Below are positions 15,633 to 25,042 of a stretch of DNA of 64,000 bases, in pieces. Position 1 is the first letter of the stretch. Each line of letters starts with the position of its first letter. The notes beneath the pieces were generated by a model. It was not told the origin of the DNA. It saw only the letters and a list, made by a program, of their open reading frames with translations, and made no database searches. This DNA is from Epibacterium ulvae (lineage in GTDB: Bacteria; Pseudomonadota; Alphaproteobacteria; Rhodobacterales; Rhodobacteraceae). The stretch covers positions 1 through 64,000 of the forward strand of contig NZ_FMWG01000004.1 of assembly GCF_900102795.1 (NCBI RefSeq), read 5' to 3'. The position numbers and the translations under genes are program-made.

Positions 15633-16877
15633 TTAGGGCCACTCCCAATCTCTAAAACGGGTGAATGCATCGGCAATTTGCTTAGCTGCATTTTGATTGA
15701 TTACTTGGCCTGAATTCGAATAGACGGTGATTTCTTGCTGGGCCGGTACATACTTCGTAAATGGTTTCTTTAACGGAGGTTTCAAACCGGTAATTCTGTT
15801 GTAATCATTAGGCCCCGGAGTTTTGAGCCAGCAAAGGCTAATCACGCTTGCTCCTGCTGCCTGAGCAAAGGCACGAGCTGCTTCTAATGAATGGCCTTGG
15901 GTGCAGATGTCATCGACCATCAATATCGTTTTGTCCTTCACGTTGGGCCTGCTCTTATATCGGCCCCCGACAGCGCCGGTCTTAAGCGGGTCTGACCTAA
16001 GGTGAATGGTTGATAGCTGATTGTCCGCGGATGGTTGCAAGCCTTTGTTTCGCGACTCTTGGGACTTAGGAGCATTTTGATGCCTGATAACATAGTCTTG
16101 CAGATAGCGGGCCCGCAGTGATCCAGCGGCAATGCTCACGGCTTGCATTAGCTCTGCTTTTTTGGATGTTGTTTTATGGCCGGGATATGGAACTACGTAT
16201 GAAGCCTCCGCTCCGATGCCCGAAAGGTGCATTCTTGCGGCCATGAGCAACCCCCAAAACCTAAGGTCACCAAGGCCGAACTTTACAGCATTCTTAGCGT
16301 CGGTTGAGTAGGTGGCGGCGTCAGGATAAGCTCTCGAATACTCGCCTAAGGGCGCAATTGTGTAGACGCGCAAGTCACCGTCCTCAATCCCCCAAAACCA
16401 GTCTCCGGGTGTGAGACAACAACAGTCAACAAATTTTGCGATATCCTTTGGAGAATTGAACTCAAACCCGAACGGACTATTCGCCTCGTGCCATTTTGCA
16501 TTCAGGAGCAATAAGCCACCGTTTGATGCAGCTTGAATATCTTCCTGTGTATTTCCAATGTAAACGACTTCTTGCGGCGTCCACCCATGGTTTTCCAGCA
16601 CATGCTGCATGGCAGCGGCATATTGCTTGTATTCCATATCTCTGCCGCCTTGATAGTAAGGTAACTCTTGACCGACGAGGCGTGAGAAATAGTCGTTGAA
16701 TGGCTCTTTGGTCCCCACCATCGTCCATGTTGAGTTGCTAACCAACACAGGCTGCACCCCGACAGAGATCAGGTATTCTATCAATTTGACTGTCTCAAAG
16801 ATCGTATCTTGGTCCGCCTCGCCTTCCCTAGCCAAGACATTCCTCAGGGAAAAAATAGCGCCACGTAACGTGTGCAT
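15633..16877 (-). CDS. HAD-like / phosphoribosyltransferase fusion protein
   Basis: A 414-aa two-domain protein. Residues ~1-150 resemble a HAD fold: VLVSNST (motif II position) and VVYIGNTQEDIQAA (motif IV). The expected DxD of motif I is replaced (GAIFSLRNVL), so the nucleophile Asp is not apparent. Residues ~195-360 resemble a type I phosphoribosyltransferase, with the PRPP-binding motif ILMVDDICTQGHS at 318-330. ATG 16877 has AAGGAG upstream. It follows the DprA-like gene by 9 bases and is surely co-transcribed. HAD and PRTase modules beside DprA-like proteins appear in predicted stress-response or phage-defence loci; the function is unproven. Confidence 0.8.
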   Translation of the reverse strand: MHTLRGAIFSLRNVLAREGEADQDTIFETVKLIEYLISVGVQPVLVSNSTWTMVGTKEPFNDYFSRLVGQELPYYQGGRDMEYKQYAAAMQHVLENHGWTPQEVVYIGNTQEDIQAASNGGLLLLNAKWHEANSPFGFEFNSPKDIAKFVDCCCLTPGDWFWGIEDGDLRVYTIAPLGEYSRAYPDAATYSTDAKNAVKFGLGDLRFWGLLMAARMHLSGIGAEASYVVPYPGHKTTSKKAELMQAVSIAAGSLRARYLQDYVIRHQNAPKSQESRNKGLQPSADNQLSTIHLRSDPLKTGAVGGRYKSRPNVKDKTILMVDDICTQGHSLEAARAFAQAAGASVISLCWLKTPGPNDYNRITGLKPPLKKPFTKYVPAQQEITVYSNSGQVINQNAAKQIADAFTRFRDWEWP

Positions 16878-16886
16878 AACTACTCC

Positions 16887-17861
16887 TTATAATAGCTTGA
16901 GTTGAGTGCTCTTTGATCTTGGCTCAGATTTCAGATGCCGAAGCACAAATTTAACAAAACTTTCTTGTTCAGTTGGGATGGTAAAAAAGCCATTATGCGG
17001 CACGTATTCGCGAGGCACCCAACCAAGGTCTGGTTGCGTTGGAGTTCTTAGAAATGCAATGGGGCGTGATAGTTCATGCGCGTTTCGAACCGTGTGCGCT
17101 GTGCCACTCTTTACAGCCCATTCTGTTGGAATAAGTAAGTTTCCCAATGCGGCTTGAAGTCTGTTACGGCGTACAAAGTTTGCGGCGCTGTATCCCTCCT
17201 TAATCAGGTACTCGGTCGCTATAGCACCGCCATTGTCCAGAATTGTGTATCTCAGCCTATCTGAACCTTTTGGAAACTCAGTGAAAATACCAGTTCCAAG
17301 AAACGCAATCGTCGGGACGCCAGCATTGATGCTGGCGGAGTGAATTTCTTGATCAATCCCATCGGCTAAGCCACTTACAGTCGGAGCGCCGAACTCTGAC
17401 AACCAATGTCCAACATATCGAGTAAGCCATACTCCATCCTGTGACGTTTTCCGCGATCCAACTACGGAGATGGATCGCCGCGACAGAACATCAGTTTGAC
17501 CTTGAACAAACAGCCAGCGAGGGGTGTTGCTAAGATCGTTCAGTTGTGGAGGAAAATCCCTGTCGCCCGGAAAAACGATCGAGACGTTGGACGAAGCCAA
17601 CTCCTGACACCTGCGCTTCGCGCTATCCATTGCTCGTTTGCGGGTTTCGCACCAAGCCTGACCAGCATTGCCGTTTCCCTGTAGTTCAGATCTCCCCAAG
17701 AGGCTTCGCACGTCATCAGCGTTCTCAAGTTCGATCACACTTTGAAAAGACTTCCCCGATGCGGAAATTCGTCGCAGAGTCTCGAAACCAACGCCCTTGA
17801 TGGCGCTGAGAGCTAGAAACGCGACGCGTTCCGCATCGAAATGGTCTTCCGCAACTTCCAA
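16887..17861 (-). CDS. DprA/Smf-like protein
   Basis: A 324-aa protein with a helix-hairpin-helix-like N-terminus (LSAIKGVGFETLRRI, 18-32) and a DprA Rossmann-like domain: ISVVGSRKTS (131-140), VSGLADGIDQEIHSA (162-176), FVRRNRLQAALG (229-240) and KSGTAHTVRNA (251-261). Classical DprA loads RecA on single-stranded DNA in transformation. This one differs from a housekeeping dprA in being coupled to a HAD-PRTase gene inside an island, which suggests a specialised role. The start is uncertain: no in-frame ATG lies near the N-terminus and TTG at 17861 is used here. Confidence 0.85.
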   Translation of the reverse strand: MEVAEDHFDAERVAFLALSAIKGVGFETLRRISASGKSFQSVIELENADDVRSLLGRSELQGNGNAGQAWCETRKRAMDSAKRRCQELASSNVSIVFPGDRDFPPQLNDLSNTPRWLFVQGQTDVLSRRSISVVGSRKTSQDGVWLTRYVGHWLSEFGAPTVSGLADGIDQEIHSASINAGVPTIAFLGTGIFTEFPKGSDRLRYTILDNGGAIATEYLIKEGYSAANFVRRNRLQAALGNLLIPTEWAVKSGTAHTVRNAHELSRPIAFLRTPTQPDLGWVPREYVPHNGFFTIPTEQESFVKFVLRHLKSEPRSKSTQLKLL

Positions 17862-18091
17862 AGAAACCGTCCGAATTCTATGCTATTGAGTGACAGATAA
17901 ATATGAATTGCGCCTCTAACGCAATTGGTTCGGCACTTGCGATAGCGCGCATTTTGCCAAAGTCCGCATTGCCTTGCGGCATCACAGCATGACTAAGCCG
18001 TTGCGAGTGGCGGCTATGGGACGCTCACGCGATAGGTGGGCTTCGGCGGTCTCGACTTTGCAAAGTCAGCTTTCTGCGCATGACCTACACT
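17862..18091. other. Gene-free right margin of the island
   Basis: No coding region is supported. The sequence leads into the inverted terminal-like repeat and contains only short frames. Confidence 0.4.
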
Positions 18092-18143
18092 GGGTCAGAT
18101 ATGCTTGACGTTTGGGTCAAAATTGCATGACGCGTCGTGTTGT
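18092..18143 (-). repeat. Inverted terminal-like repeat, right copy
   Basis: Read on the minus strand it matches 3783-3835 (CGCGTCATGCAATTTTGACC, then CAAACGTCAAGCATATCTGAC). With the left copy it brackets 14.4 kb of accessory DNA. It lies ~20 bases beyond the broken 3' end of the saccharopine-dehydrogenase-like gene, so this is probably the insertion or deletion boundary. Confidence 0.75.
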
Positions 18144-18163
18144 TTTGATTCAAGAAACCCAGA

Positions 18164-18598
18164 TCATAGAGGCAAAGGTTCGCGACATTCCACACAGTCG
18201 TCCAGCTGATGGATCAAATCCGCGCCGACAATGCCAACAAAACCGGGCGCCAAACCACATTGCGGCGCCATAAGGCCTTTGGAGGTCTGAGCCAGCTCTA
18301 TGATCGCCTTTGTGGTTGGAACATCTTCTGTCAGATCAAAATAATGGAGACCCAATGCATGTGCAATTTTCGCAACTTCTGTATTTAAGAAGTATGGCAG
18401 GCAGGACAGTACCGCATCTTGACCTTCGAGTTCAGCCTTCAGGGCGTCTGGATCAGAAACATCAAGTGCTTTGGATTGAAATGGTAATCCTTCTCGTTGG
18501 ACTTGATCAATGCCGGTTACTTCAAAGTCTGAAAGCGAAAGCAATTCACCCGCCAGAGTACCAACTTTTCCAAGCCCAAGAACTGCGATCTTCTTCAT
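18164..18598 (-). pseudogene. Truncated saccharopine-dehydrogenase-like gene
   Basis: The 144-aa product has the N-terminal Rossmann domain of saccharopine dehydrogenase-like oxidoreductases (MKKIAVLGLGKVGTLAGELL, then AVLSCLPYFLNTEVAKIAHA and YFDLTEDVPTT, PQCGLAPGFVGIVG). Intact relatives are over twice this length; the catalytic/C-terminal part is missing. The frame ends just before the inverted terminal-like repeat, so the loss coincides with the island boundary. It probably makes no active enzyme. Confidence 0.8.
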
Positions 18599-18718
18599 GT
18601 TTTACTCTCTGATATTTCAAAATATGAAAGCGTTAACTGTAGTCTACGCACGCCTAAGGTCTAAAAATATACACAAAAAACAAATTTATTGGTGAGTGAA
18701 GAGAAAGCACAATACGAT

Positions 18719-18904
18719 ATGTCTCAAGATCATTCTCTATCAAGGCTTGCAGTGCTGCGGTGTTTTTCAGAAGCTGCAGAAAACCTTGGTTTTTCTCAAG
18801 GCGCAATCAGTCGTCATGTGAAAGACCTAGACACCTATTTTGGAACCGCACTGTTCCAGCGCGAAGGCCAGGGTGTGCGTCTGACCCCTGCAGGCGAACA
18901 AAGT
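18719..18904 (+). pseudogene. LysR-family regulator, N-terminal fragment
   Basis: The N-terminal helix-turn-helix of a LysR regulator is clear (SLSRLAVLRCFSEAAENLGF, SQGAISRHVKDLDTYFGTAL, LTPAGEQ), but the frame then leaves LysR sequence at about 18905, where an IS3 transposase remnant begins on the other strand. The effector domain is absent. It is divergent from the truncated dehydrogenase gene. Confidence 0.8.
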
Positions 18905-19150
18905 CGCATTCTACGTCTCTCGGAACCGCCAACCTTTTCCAGCCCCAGGCTGCGTGCCGCCGTCGTGGATTGTAGAATCTGTTGATGCATTGGAAGATCG
19001 CCAGTTCTGCGTCTCTGCCACGACCTGCCCCAGATCAGCTCAGCCTTGATCGTCTTGAAGAAGGTCTCGACAGCGGAGTTGTCATAGCACTTGCGCTCTC
19101 CTTCATTTGATATGACCCAAGGCACATGGCTGTAATCACGCCGCATATAA
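18905..19150 (-). mobile_element. IS3-family transposase remnant
   Basis: On the minus strand the C-terminal part of an IS3-type OrfB integrase can be read: CYDNSAVETFFKTIKAELIW, then, after a frameshift, an INRFYNPRRRHAAWGWKRL-like segment that is the usual IS3 C-terminus. The N-terminal DDE portion and the element's other end are missing. It interrupts the LysR gene. No gene lies between it and 19266. Confidence 0.85.
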
Positions 19151-19265
19151 TCTAAATGACCGCCCGAACGCGCGACTGTTTCAAGACTGTTACAGAGATT
19201 GTGCTAAATCTCCCGGAAACGCAGATGGTTGGCACACTCCCCGCCCAAATACAGGAAGACTACAA

Positions 19266-20072
19266 TTGAATCCCAATGACTACATCACAGCGATGATCAA
19301 AATTGCGCGTAACGCCGGGCAACGCGCTATGGAACATCGCGAACGCATCGATGAAATGGAAGTGTCTTTCAAAGGTCAAGCGGATCTGCTTTGCGAGGCG
19401 GATGAAGACGTTGAAATGCTCATATTTAAAAGTTTTCAGAAGTCACATCCTGACATTGCATTTCAAGGTGAAGAGGGGGGGCTACGTGGTTCAGAAGACG
19501 CTGAGCTCAGATGGGTTGTAGATCCCATCGACGGAACCACAAATTTCTTGTCGGGTCTGCCTTTCACAATCTCAATTGCTTTGGTGCGAGGCACAACGCC
19601 CATAGCAGGCGTGATTTTCTCTCCAGTTGAGGACGAATTGTTCAGCGCAACAATCGGACAAGGCGCGATGCTGAACGGAACGCCAATCAAAGTGCGGGAA
19701 CAGACCGACCCTGCTCGTTTCGTTGTAGGGACCGGACTGCCACTTGATCGCTATAAGCACTCGATGGGTGCTTATGACCGGTTGCATCAAATCCGCGAGC
19801 AGGTGTCAGCTGTCAGGATCATGGGAAGTTGTGCCTTGTCTTTGGCCAATGTCGCCTGCGGCCGTCTGGATGGTTACTTTGAAGGACCGACAGGTTTTTT
19901 GGATTGCGCTGCCGGTATCGTAATTTTGAAAGAAGCCGGGGGCAAAGTCACAGATTTTTGGGGAACCGAAAACTACCCCGAAAACATCACTTTCACGACC
20001 GGCGCACCTGCGTGCCAGGCTTTCCTGCTTGAGACGACAAAAACCGCGCCAAGGGGATCATCTAAGGAGTAG
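19266..20072 (+). CDS. Inositol monophosphatase family protein
   Basis: A 268-aa protein with the metal-binding motifs of the family: GEEGG (residues ~68-72), WVVDPIDGTTNFLSGLPF (~83-100) and a C-terminal GFLDCAAGIVILKEAGG, where the usual W-D-x-A-A is L-D-C-A-A. The family dephosphorylates inositol phosphates, sugar phosphates or related small molecules. I use a TTG start with AGGAAG 8 bases upstream; there is no nearby ATG except residue 10. It stands at the head of a sugar catabolic region and may act on a sugar phosphate. Confidence 0.85.
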   Translation: MNPNDYITAMIKIARNAGQRAMEHRERIDEMEVSFKGQADLLCEADEDVEMLIFKSFQKSHPDIAFQGEEGGLRGSEDAELRWVVDPIDGTTNFLSGLPFTISIALVRGTTPIAGVIFSPVEDELFSATIGQGAMLNGTPIKVREQTDPARFVVGTGLPLDRYKHSMGAYDRLHQIREQVSAVRIMGSCALSLANVACGRLDGYFEGPTGFLDCAAGIVILKEAGGKVTDFWGTENYPENITFTTGAPACQAFLLETTKTAPRGSSKE

Positions 20073-20133
20073 ATTGGAAATTTGCCCCCCGGCCAGCGCA
20101 ACACACTGAACCCGCGCGGGGGGCGGGAGAGTC

Positions 20134-20904
20134 TTAACGGCCCATCCAACCACCATCGACAACCAGAATTTCACCATTCACATAGTCGGAAGCCGACGAC
20201 GCCAAAAATACAGATGGTCCCGCGAAATCTGCAGGCGTGCCCCAGCGTCCTTGTGGGATACGTTCGAGGATGGCCTTAGATCGTTCTGGATCGTCCTGCA
20301 AAGCTTGTGTGTTGTCAGTCGCAATATAGCCTGGCGCAATAGCATTCACATTCAGTCCCTTGCCAGCCCACTCGTTCGCCAATGCTTTGGTCAATTGGCC
20401 AATGCCACCCTTTGATGCAGCATACCCCGGCACCGTAATACCGCCCTGAAAGGTCAGCAACGACGCGGTGAAAATGATTTTTCCGCGCCCACGGGCAATC
20501 ATGCCACGACCAATTTCGCGGGACAGAATAAACTGAGAAGACAGATTTACATCAATGACTTCGTCCCAAAGCGCGTCTTCATGTTCAGCTGCAGGGGCGC
20601 GTTTGATTGTGCCCGCGTTGTTCACCAAGATATCTGGCTGCACGCCATCTGATTCAAGCTGTGCTGCAAAGCCACAAACCGCGTCGCGATCCTTAAAGTT
20701 ACATTGATAGGCTTTGAAGTCTCGACCAATCTCACGAATGGATTGTTCAACCGCGCTGCCTTCAAGCTCCAATGTTGCGCTCACGCCAACGATGTCGGCA
20801 CCAGCTTGTGCCAAAGCCTCGGCAACGCCGCGCCCGATGCCACGTTTGCAACCGGTCACCACTGCGGTTTTCCCCGACAAATCAAAGCTTGAAAGGATGC
20901 TCAT
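20134..20904 (-). CDS. SDR oxidoreductase, KduD-like
   Basis: A 256-aa classical short-chain dehydrogenase: TGCKRGIGRG (NAD-binding), NNAGT, catalytic Ser and Y-x-x-x-K (GYAASKGG), and the PGYIATDNTQALQDD segment typical of 2-deoxy-D-gluconate 3-dehydrogenase (KduD). It would oxidise a sugar acid or keto-deoxy sugar acid. It overlaps the upstream dehydrogenase gene by 4 bases, in an operon with a dehydratase and sugar transporter. Confidence 0.88.
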   Translation of the reverse strand: MSILSSFDLSGKTAVVTGCKRGIGRGVAEALAQAGADIVGVSATLELEGSAVEQSIREIGRDFKAYQCNFKDRDAVCGFAAQLESDGVQPDILVNNAGTIKRAPAAEHEDALWDEVIDVNLSSQFILSREIGRGMIARGRGKIIFTASLLTFQGGITVPGYAASKGGIGQLTKALANEWAGKGLNVNAIAPGYIATDNTQALQDDPERSKAILERIPQGRWGTPADFAGPSVFLASSASDYVNGEILVVDGGWMGR

Positions 20905-21941
20905 GCGAAATCTCCTACTTTGATCAGGCTTTTCATGGCAGTTGGGTTGCTATCTAGCGATTCAAACGCTGTTTGAATTTCAGACAACGGGCTAACATCA
21001 GTAATGATCGTTTCCGCGTCAATCACACCCGATGCGACAAGCGTGATCGCCTGTTCGTAATCCTCAGGCTCATAAACCCGAGCACCAATCAGTTTGAGTT
21101 CACGCCAGAAATACTGGAACATATCAACTGTTGGTTTTTGTGCATGAATGGCAACCATAACGATGCGGCCGCGCGTGGCAGCCACAGCGGTTGTTGCGTC
21201 AACGCCTGGCTGAGACCCAGACACTTCGAACACCACATCAGCGCCTTTGTTGCCGGTCTTTTCGTTGATCACCGCAACAAGATCTTCTTTTGCTGGATTA
21301 ACGGTATCAAAACCAAGCTTTCGGGCAACTGCCAGACGGTTTTCATTCACCTCCGATACGGTGACATTGCCGCCCGCATCCCGCGCCACCATCGCAACCA
21401 GAATGCCAATCGGACCACCCCCAACGACAACCACGTCTTCATCTTGTTGCAACTCTGACAAGCGGACGTCGTGACAGGCGACGGCGACAGGTTCGACCAA
21501 TGCCGCGCGATCCAGCGGCATGTCATCTGGCAAGGCGTGCACTGTGTGGGCTGGCACGGTCCAAAGTTCCTGCATCGCACCATCAGTATCAAGACCAAGG
21601 AACTTCATATTATGCGACACATGCGGATAGCCTGCCTTGGACGCCGGACAATTCAAATCTGGATCAAGTGGGCGCACCGTGACCTTTTGGCCTGCCACAA
21701 ATCCGGTAACATCCGTGCCCACGGTCTCCACAACACCAGACATTTCGTGACCGACAATGCGATTGTGACCAACCCGGGCGTCCATATTACCATGAAAGAC
21801 GTGCATATCTGTTCCGCAGATACCGCAATAGGCAACACGGATTGTGATTTCGCCGTTCTCCGGTGTGGTGACCGGTACACGCTCGACAGCAAATGTCTTG
21901 TCGCCGCGATAAAAGGCGGCTGCCATCGTTTGGTCGTTCAT
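20901..21941 (-). CDS. Zinc-dependent MDR dehydrogenase (polyol/sugar type)
   Basis: A 346-aa medium-chain dehydrogenase with catalytic zinc ligands CGICGTD and GHEMSG, a coenzyme domain [17 protein letters not shown], and no full structural-zinc Cys cluster (LNCPASK has lost it). It resembles sorbitol, threonine or galactitol dehydrogenases. In context it probably oxidises a sugar acid or polyol intermediate. It overlaps both neighbours by 4 bases (ATGA). Confidence 0.88.
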   Translation of the reverse strand: MNDQTMAAAFYRGDKTFAVERVPVTTPENGEITIRVAYCGICGTDMHVFHGNMDARVGHNRIVGHEMSGVVETVGTDVTGFVAGQKVTVRPLDPDLNCPASKAGYPHVSHNMKFLGLDTDGAMQELWTVPAHTVHALPDDMPLDRAALVEPVAVACHDVRLSELQQDEDVVVVGGGPIGILVAMVARDAGGNVTVSEVNENRLAVARKLGFDTVNPAKEDLVAVINEKTGNKGADVVFEVSGSQPGVDATTAVAATRGRIVMVAIHAQKPTVDMFQYFWRELKLIGARVYEPEDYEQAITLVASGVIDAETIITDVSPLSEIQTAFESLDSNPTAMKSLIKVGDFA

Positions 21942-23038
21942 GAATGCATTTCCTTATGTGCGTCTTCAAGTTTGCCCCAATCAAAGGTCACACCGACACC
22001 AGGCACCGAAGGTGCCAGCGCCATGTGATTTTCAATCTGAAGCGGTTGTGTTGTGTATTGATCAATCGGGAAAGAATGGACTTCGATCCAACCTCGGTTT
22101 TCCTGTGCAGACACCAGGCTTACATGCAGCTCTTGCATCCCATGCGAGCAAATTGGGATCCCATGCTTGCGGCTGAGCTGCGCGACTTGCAGCCAGCCTG
22201 TCACCCCGCCGCAATTAGACGCATCTGGTTGTACAAATCCAAGGTCGGCCTGATCAAAGGCATATTCAAACTCGTGGATGGTATGCAGATTTTCACCCAT
22301 CGCCAAAGGAATTTTCGAATGCTTCGCAATTTCGCCAAAGCCCTGATAATCATCGGGTATTGTCGGCTCCTCAAACCACACAAGGTCAAAGGGTTCGAAC
22401 GCTTGCGCCGCCTTGATCGCTTGGTCCACTGACATAGAGTAATTGGCGTCGACCATGAACTTTACGTCAGGGCCGATCAACTCGCGTACAGCTTTGATGC
22501 GCTCCACATCCTCGGCTAAAGTAGGTTGGCCGATCTTGATTTTCACCGCCCGGAAGCCACGGTCCAGATAGTCTTGGATTGAAGCAAGCAGTTTGGGCAA
22601 CGGAAAGTTCAGATCAATGCCTCCAGCATACGCAGGACACTCTGGGCCTTTGCCGCCGATATATTCCCACAATGGTTTATCCGCGGCCTTACAGCGTAAA
22701 TCCCAAAGGGCAATATCCACCGCTGAGATCGCAAATGACGCGACACCCCCGCGTGCAACATAGTGCAGATGCCACTGCATCGCTTCGTATATCTCTTCGA
22801 CATTGGTTGCCTCTTGGCCAATCAACCAGTCAGCCAAGTCATATTCAATCATGGCAGCGATCGCCCGACCACCTTTCCCTCCGGTATAGGTGTACCCTGT
22901 GCCTTCTGATCCATCAGACAATTGAACAGTGACTGTCACCAGTTCAAAGTGCGTATGATCACCGTGTTTCGCGTCTGACAGAACCTCAGCCAAGGGGACA
23001 TCAAAAACCCGAACTGTGAGTTTGGCGATCTTTGCCAT
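21938..23038 (-). CDS. Enolase-superfamily (mandelate racemase/muconate lactonizing type) sugar-acid dehydratase
   Basis: A 366-aa enolase superfamily protein. Visible are the K-x-K of FRAVKIKIG, metal ligands in VDANYS, WFEEPT and GENLHT, and a C-terminal SHGMQELH His. This set fits acid-sugar dehydratases such as talarate/galactarate dehydratase. It is transcribed with a sugar transporter and two dehydrogenases, so dehydration of an imported aldonic or aldaric acid is likely; the exact substrate cannot be read from sequence. Confidence 0.85.
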   Translation of the reverse strand: MAKIAKLTVRVFDVPLAEVLSDAKHGDHTHFELVTVTVQLSDGSEGTGYTYTGGKGGRAIAAMIEYDLADWLIGQEATNVEEIYEAMQWHLHYVARGGVASFAISAVDIALWDLRCKAADKPLWEYIGGKGPECPAYAGGIDLNFPLPKLLASIQDYLDRGFRAVKIKIGQPTLAEDVERIKAVRELIGPDVKFMVDANYSMSVDQAIKAAQAFEPFDLVWFEEPTIPDDYQGFGEIAKHSKIPLAMGENLHTIHEFEYAFDQADLGFVQPDASNCGGVTGWLQVAQLSRKHGIPICSHGMQELHVSLVSAQENRGWIEVHSFPIDQYTTQPLQIENHMALAPSVPGVGVTFDWGKLEDAHKEMHS

Positions 23039-23039
23039 A

Positions 23040-24035
23040 TTAAATAGCTCCTTTCTGTGCCGAGCTTGCCACCCGACTTTGGAAAACGATCACCACGAAC
23101 AAAAAAGCGCCACGGATCACCATCTGCCAATACGCGCTCAGGCTGATGACACCCCGACCGTTTTCAAAGTTAAGAATGTTAAAGACGAGGCCCAGCAACA
23201 ATGCTCCCGCGACAGTCGCCGTGATCGAGCCCATACCACCGGTCAGCAGTGTGCCGCCAACGACCACAGACGCAATCGCAGACAGTTCCCAACCAATCCC
23301 TTCCAACGGTTGGCCCGCACCAAAACCTGACGCAAGGAATAGGCCTGCCATGCCTGCACAGCCCCCGCTCAGGACATAAACCAACACCTTGGCGCGGGTG
23401 ACATTCAGCCCCATCATAATGCTGGCATCTTCACCGCCACCAATCGCCAATACAGTACGCCCCAAAGAGGTTTTCTCGAGCAAGACCCAGAGGCCAAACA
23501 CCACAAGCGCTGTAATGACGATCGTCCAGGGCAGAATGCCGAAGGCCTTTTCCAAACCAAGTTTGGTAAAATTCGACGACCAGTCGATTGAAATCGTCTG
23601 AGCACCGGATATCACCAACGCACCACCTTTGGCCCCAAGCATTGTGGCCAATGTGGCAATGAACGGAGGTATCCGCATCACCACCACAAAAAACGCATTG
23701 ATGGCGCCAATGGCAAGCCCTGCGGCAACGGCACCAGGCAAGGCAACCTGGATCCCATAGGGCGACAAGTAGGCCGCAACAACCGAGGTAAACGCCGCCA
23801 CCGAACCAACAGATAGGTCAATACCGCCGGTCATAATGACAAAACACATGCCAACCGCAATCACGATGAACATCGCATTGTAGTTCAGGAACGATGAAAT
23901 ATTGTAAGATCCGCCGAAATTCTCGTAGCGCAGCAAGCCAAAGACGATCAGCGCAATAAGGGTAATCCACACGCCCAGGCTGTGGTTATTGCCCTGGATA
24001 TACCGGCGCAGATCGAAAGCCGTTGTATCAAGCAT
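23040..24035 (-). CDS. Sugar ABC transporter permease (YjfF/RbsC-like)
   Basis: A 331-aa polytopic protein with the RbsC-type core ([48 protein letters not shown]). About 8-10 membrane segments. It forms one half of the channel with the permease encoded just upstream; two different permeases in one operon is the layout of the E. coli ytfQRT-yjfF galactofuranose system. Confidence 0.92.
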   Translation of the reverse strand: MLDTTAFDLRRYIQGNNHSLGVWITLIALIVFGLLRYENFGGSYNISSFLNYNAMFIVIAVGMCFVIMTGGIDLSVGSVAAFTSVVAAYLSPYGIQVALPGAVAAGLAIGAINAFFVVVMRIPPFIATLATMLGAKGGALVISGAQTISIDWSSNFTKLGLEKAFGILPWTIVITALVVFGLWVLLEKTSLGRTVLAIGGGEDASIMMGLNVTRAKVLVYVLSGGCAGMAGLFLASGFGAGQPLEGIGWELSAIASVVVGGTLLTGGMGSITATVAGALLLGLVFNILNFENGRGVISLSAYWQMVIRGAFLFVVIVFQSRVASSAQKGAI

Positions 24036-24040
24036 CTAAC

Positions 24041-25042
24041 TCACTCCTTCCGAGCTTGCTGGACGTAGACCGCCAGCACGATGATGCCTGCCTTTGCGAT
24101 CAACGCGACTTCGTCCGCGACCCCATTGGCCAGCAGTGTGTATTTCACAAGTTGGATGATCACGGCACCTAAGATAGCCCCAAAGATTGGGGCTCTGCCG
24201 CCTTGCAATAGCGTACCACCGACAACGGCCGCAGCGATTGCGTCAAGTTCCATCAGGTTGCCAATCCGGGCCGCATCCGAGGCTGAATTGATCGCCACAA
24301 CAATCAAACCCGCCAAACCAGACAGACCTGCGCATATGACATAAGCCCCGATTTTGACGCGTTTGACCGGGACGCCTGACAGCTCTGCCGCGCGTTCATT
24401 GCCACCTACGGCCAACAATTGGCGACCAAAGACTGTAAAGGCCATCACCCACCAAACGCAGGCTGCAATAATCAAAACCAGATATCCCTGAAATGGAAAA
24501 CCCAGTATTTTACCCGTGCCCAGATAGCTGAACGCGGGGTTGGTAAAGGTCTGAAGGTTGCCGTTCGTCAGCACCAGCGCGATGCCACGGCCAGAGATAA
24601 AGAAAATCAATGTGGCCACGATAGGCTGCACGTTCAGTAAACTGACCAAAGCACCGTTAAACACCCCGCACGCCAAAGCCACGAGGATTGGAACAACAAT
24701 AGACAGCGCTAGACCCAACTCTGGGTTTGCCTCTGCAAATGGAGACGTGAAAATCAACGGCGCAAGAGCGCCGGATAGCGCCATGATAGCACCCACACTT
24801 AGATCGATACCGCCTGTGGCGATCACCAACGTCATTCCGACCGCTACAATCGCAATCGTTGCAACTTGACTGATATTTACGAACAGGGTCTGCGGATGCA
24901 GAAAATTTGGTGTAATCAGTATGTTGAACAAAAGGATCGCGATTAACGCGACAACACCACCGTGCCGCGAAATCATGCTCCACTCGAATTTAAAGGCGGT
25001 CGGTTCTGACGCGGAGGTGACAGGTTTATTCTGCATAGTCAT
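24041..25042 (-). CDS. Sugar ABC transporter permease (YtfT/RbsC-like)
   Basis: A 333-aa membrane protein with the conserved [36 protein letters not shown] and VVGGTLLQGGRAPI elements of ribose/galactofuranose-type permeases. It overlaps the ATPase gene by 4 bases and is followed by the second permease after a 5-base gap. Confidence 0.92.
   Translation of the reverse strand: MTMQNKPVTSASEPTAFKFEWSMISRHGGVVALIAILLFNILITPNFLHPQTLFVNISQVATIAIVAVGMTLVIATGGIDLSVGAIMALSGALAPLIFTSPFAEANPELGLALSIVVPILVALACGVFNGALVSLLNVQPIVATLIFFISGRGIALVLTNGNLQTFTNPAFSYLGTGKILGFPFQGYLVLIIAACVWWVMAFTVFGRQLLAVGGNERAAELSGVPVKRVKIGAYVICAGLSGLAGLIVVAINSASDAARIGNLMELDAIAAAVVGGTLLQGGRAPIFGAILGAVIIQLVKYTLLANGVADEVALIAKAGIIVLAVYVQQARKE

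Noticed and set aside
17854-17872. A possible tenth junction repeat (ACTTCCAAAGAAACCGTCC)
   Set aside because: Only the first half matches; the AAGGTG ribosome-site half is absent and no gene starts after it on that strand.
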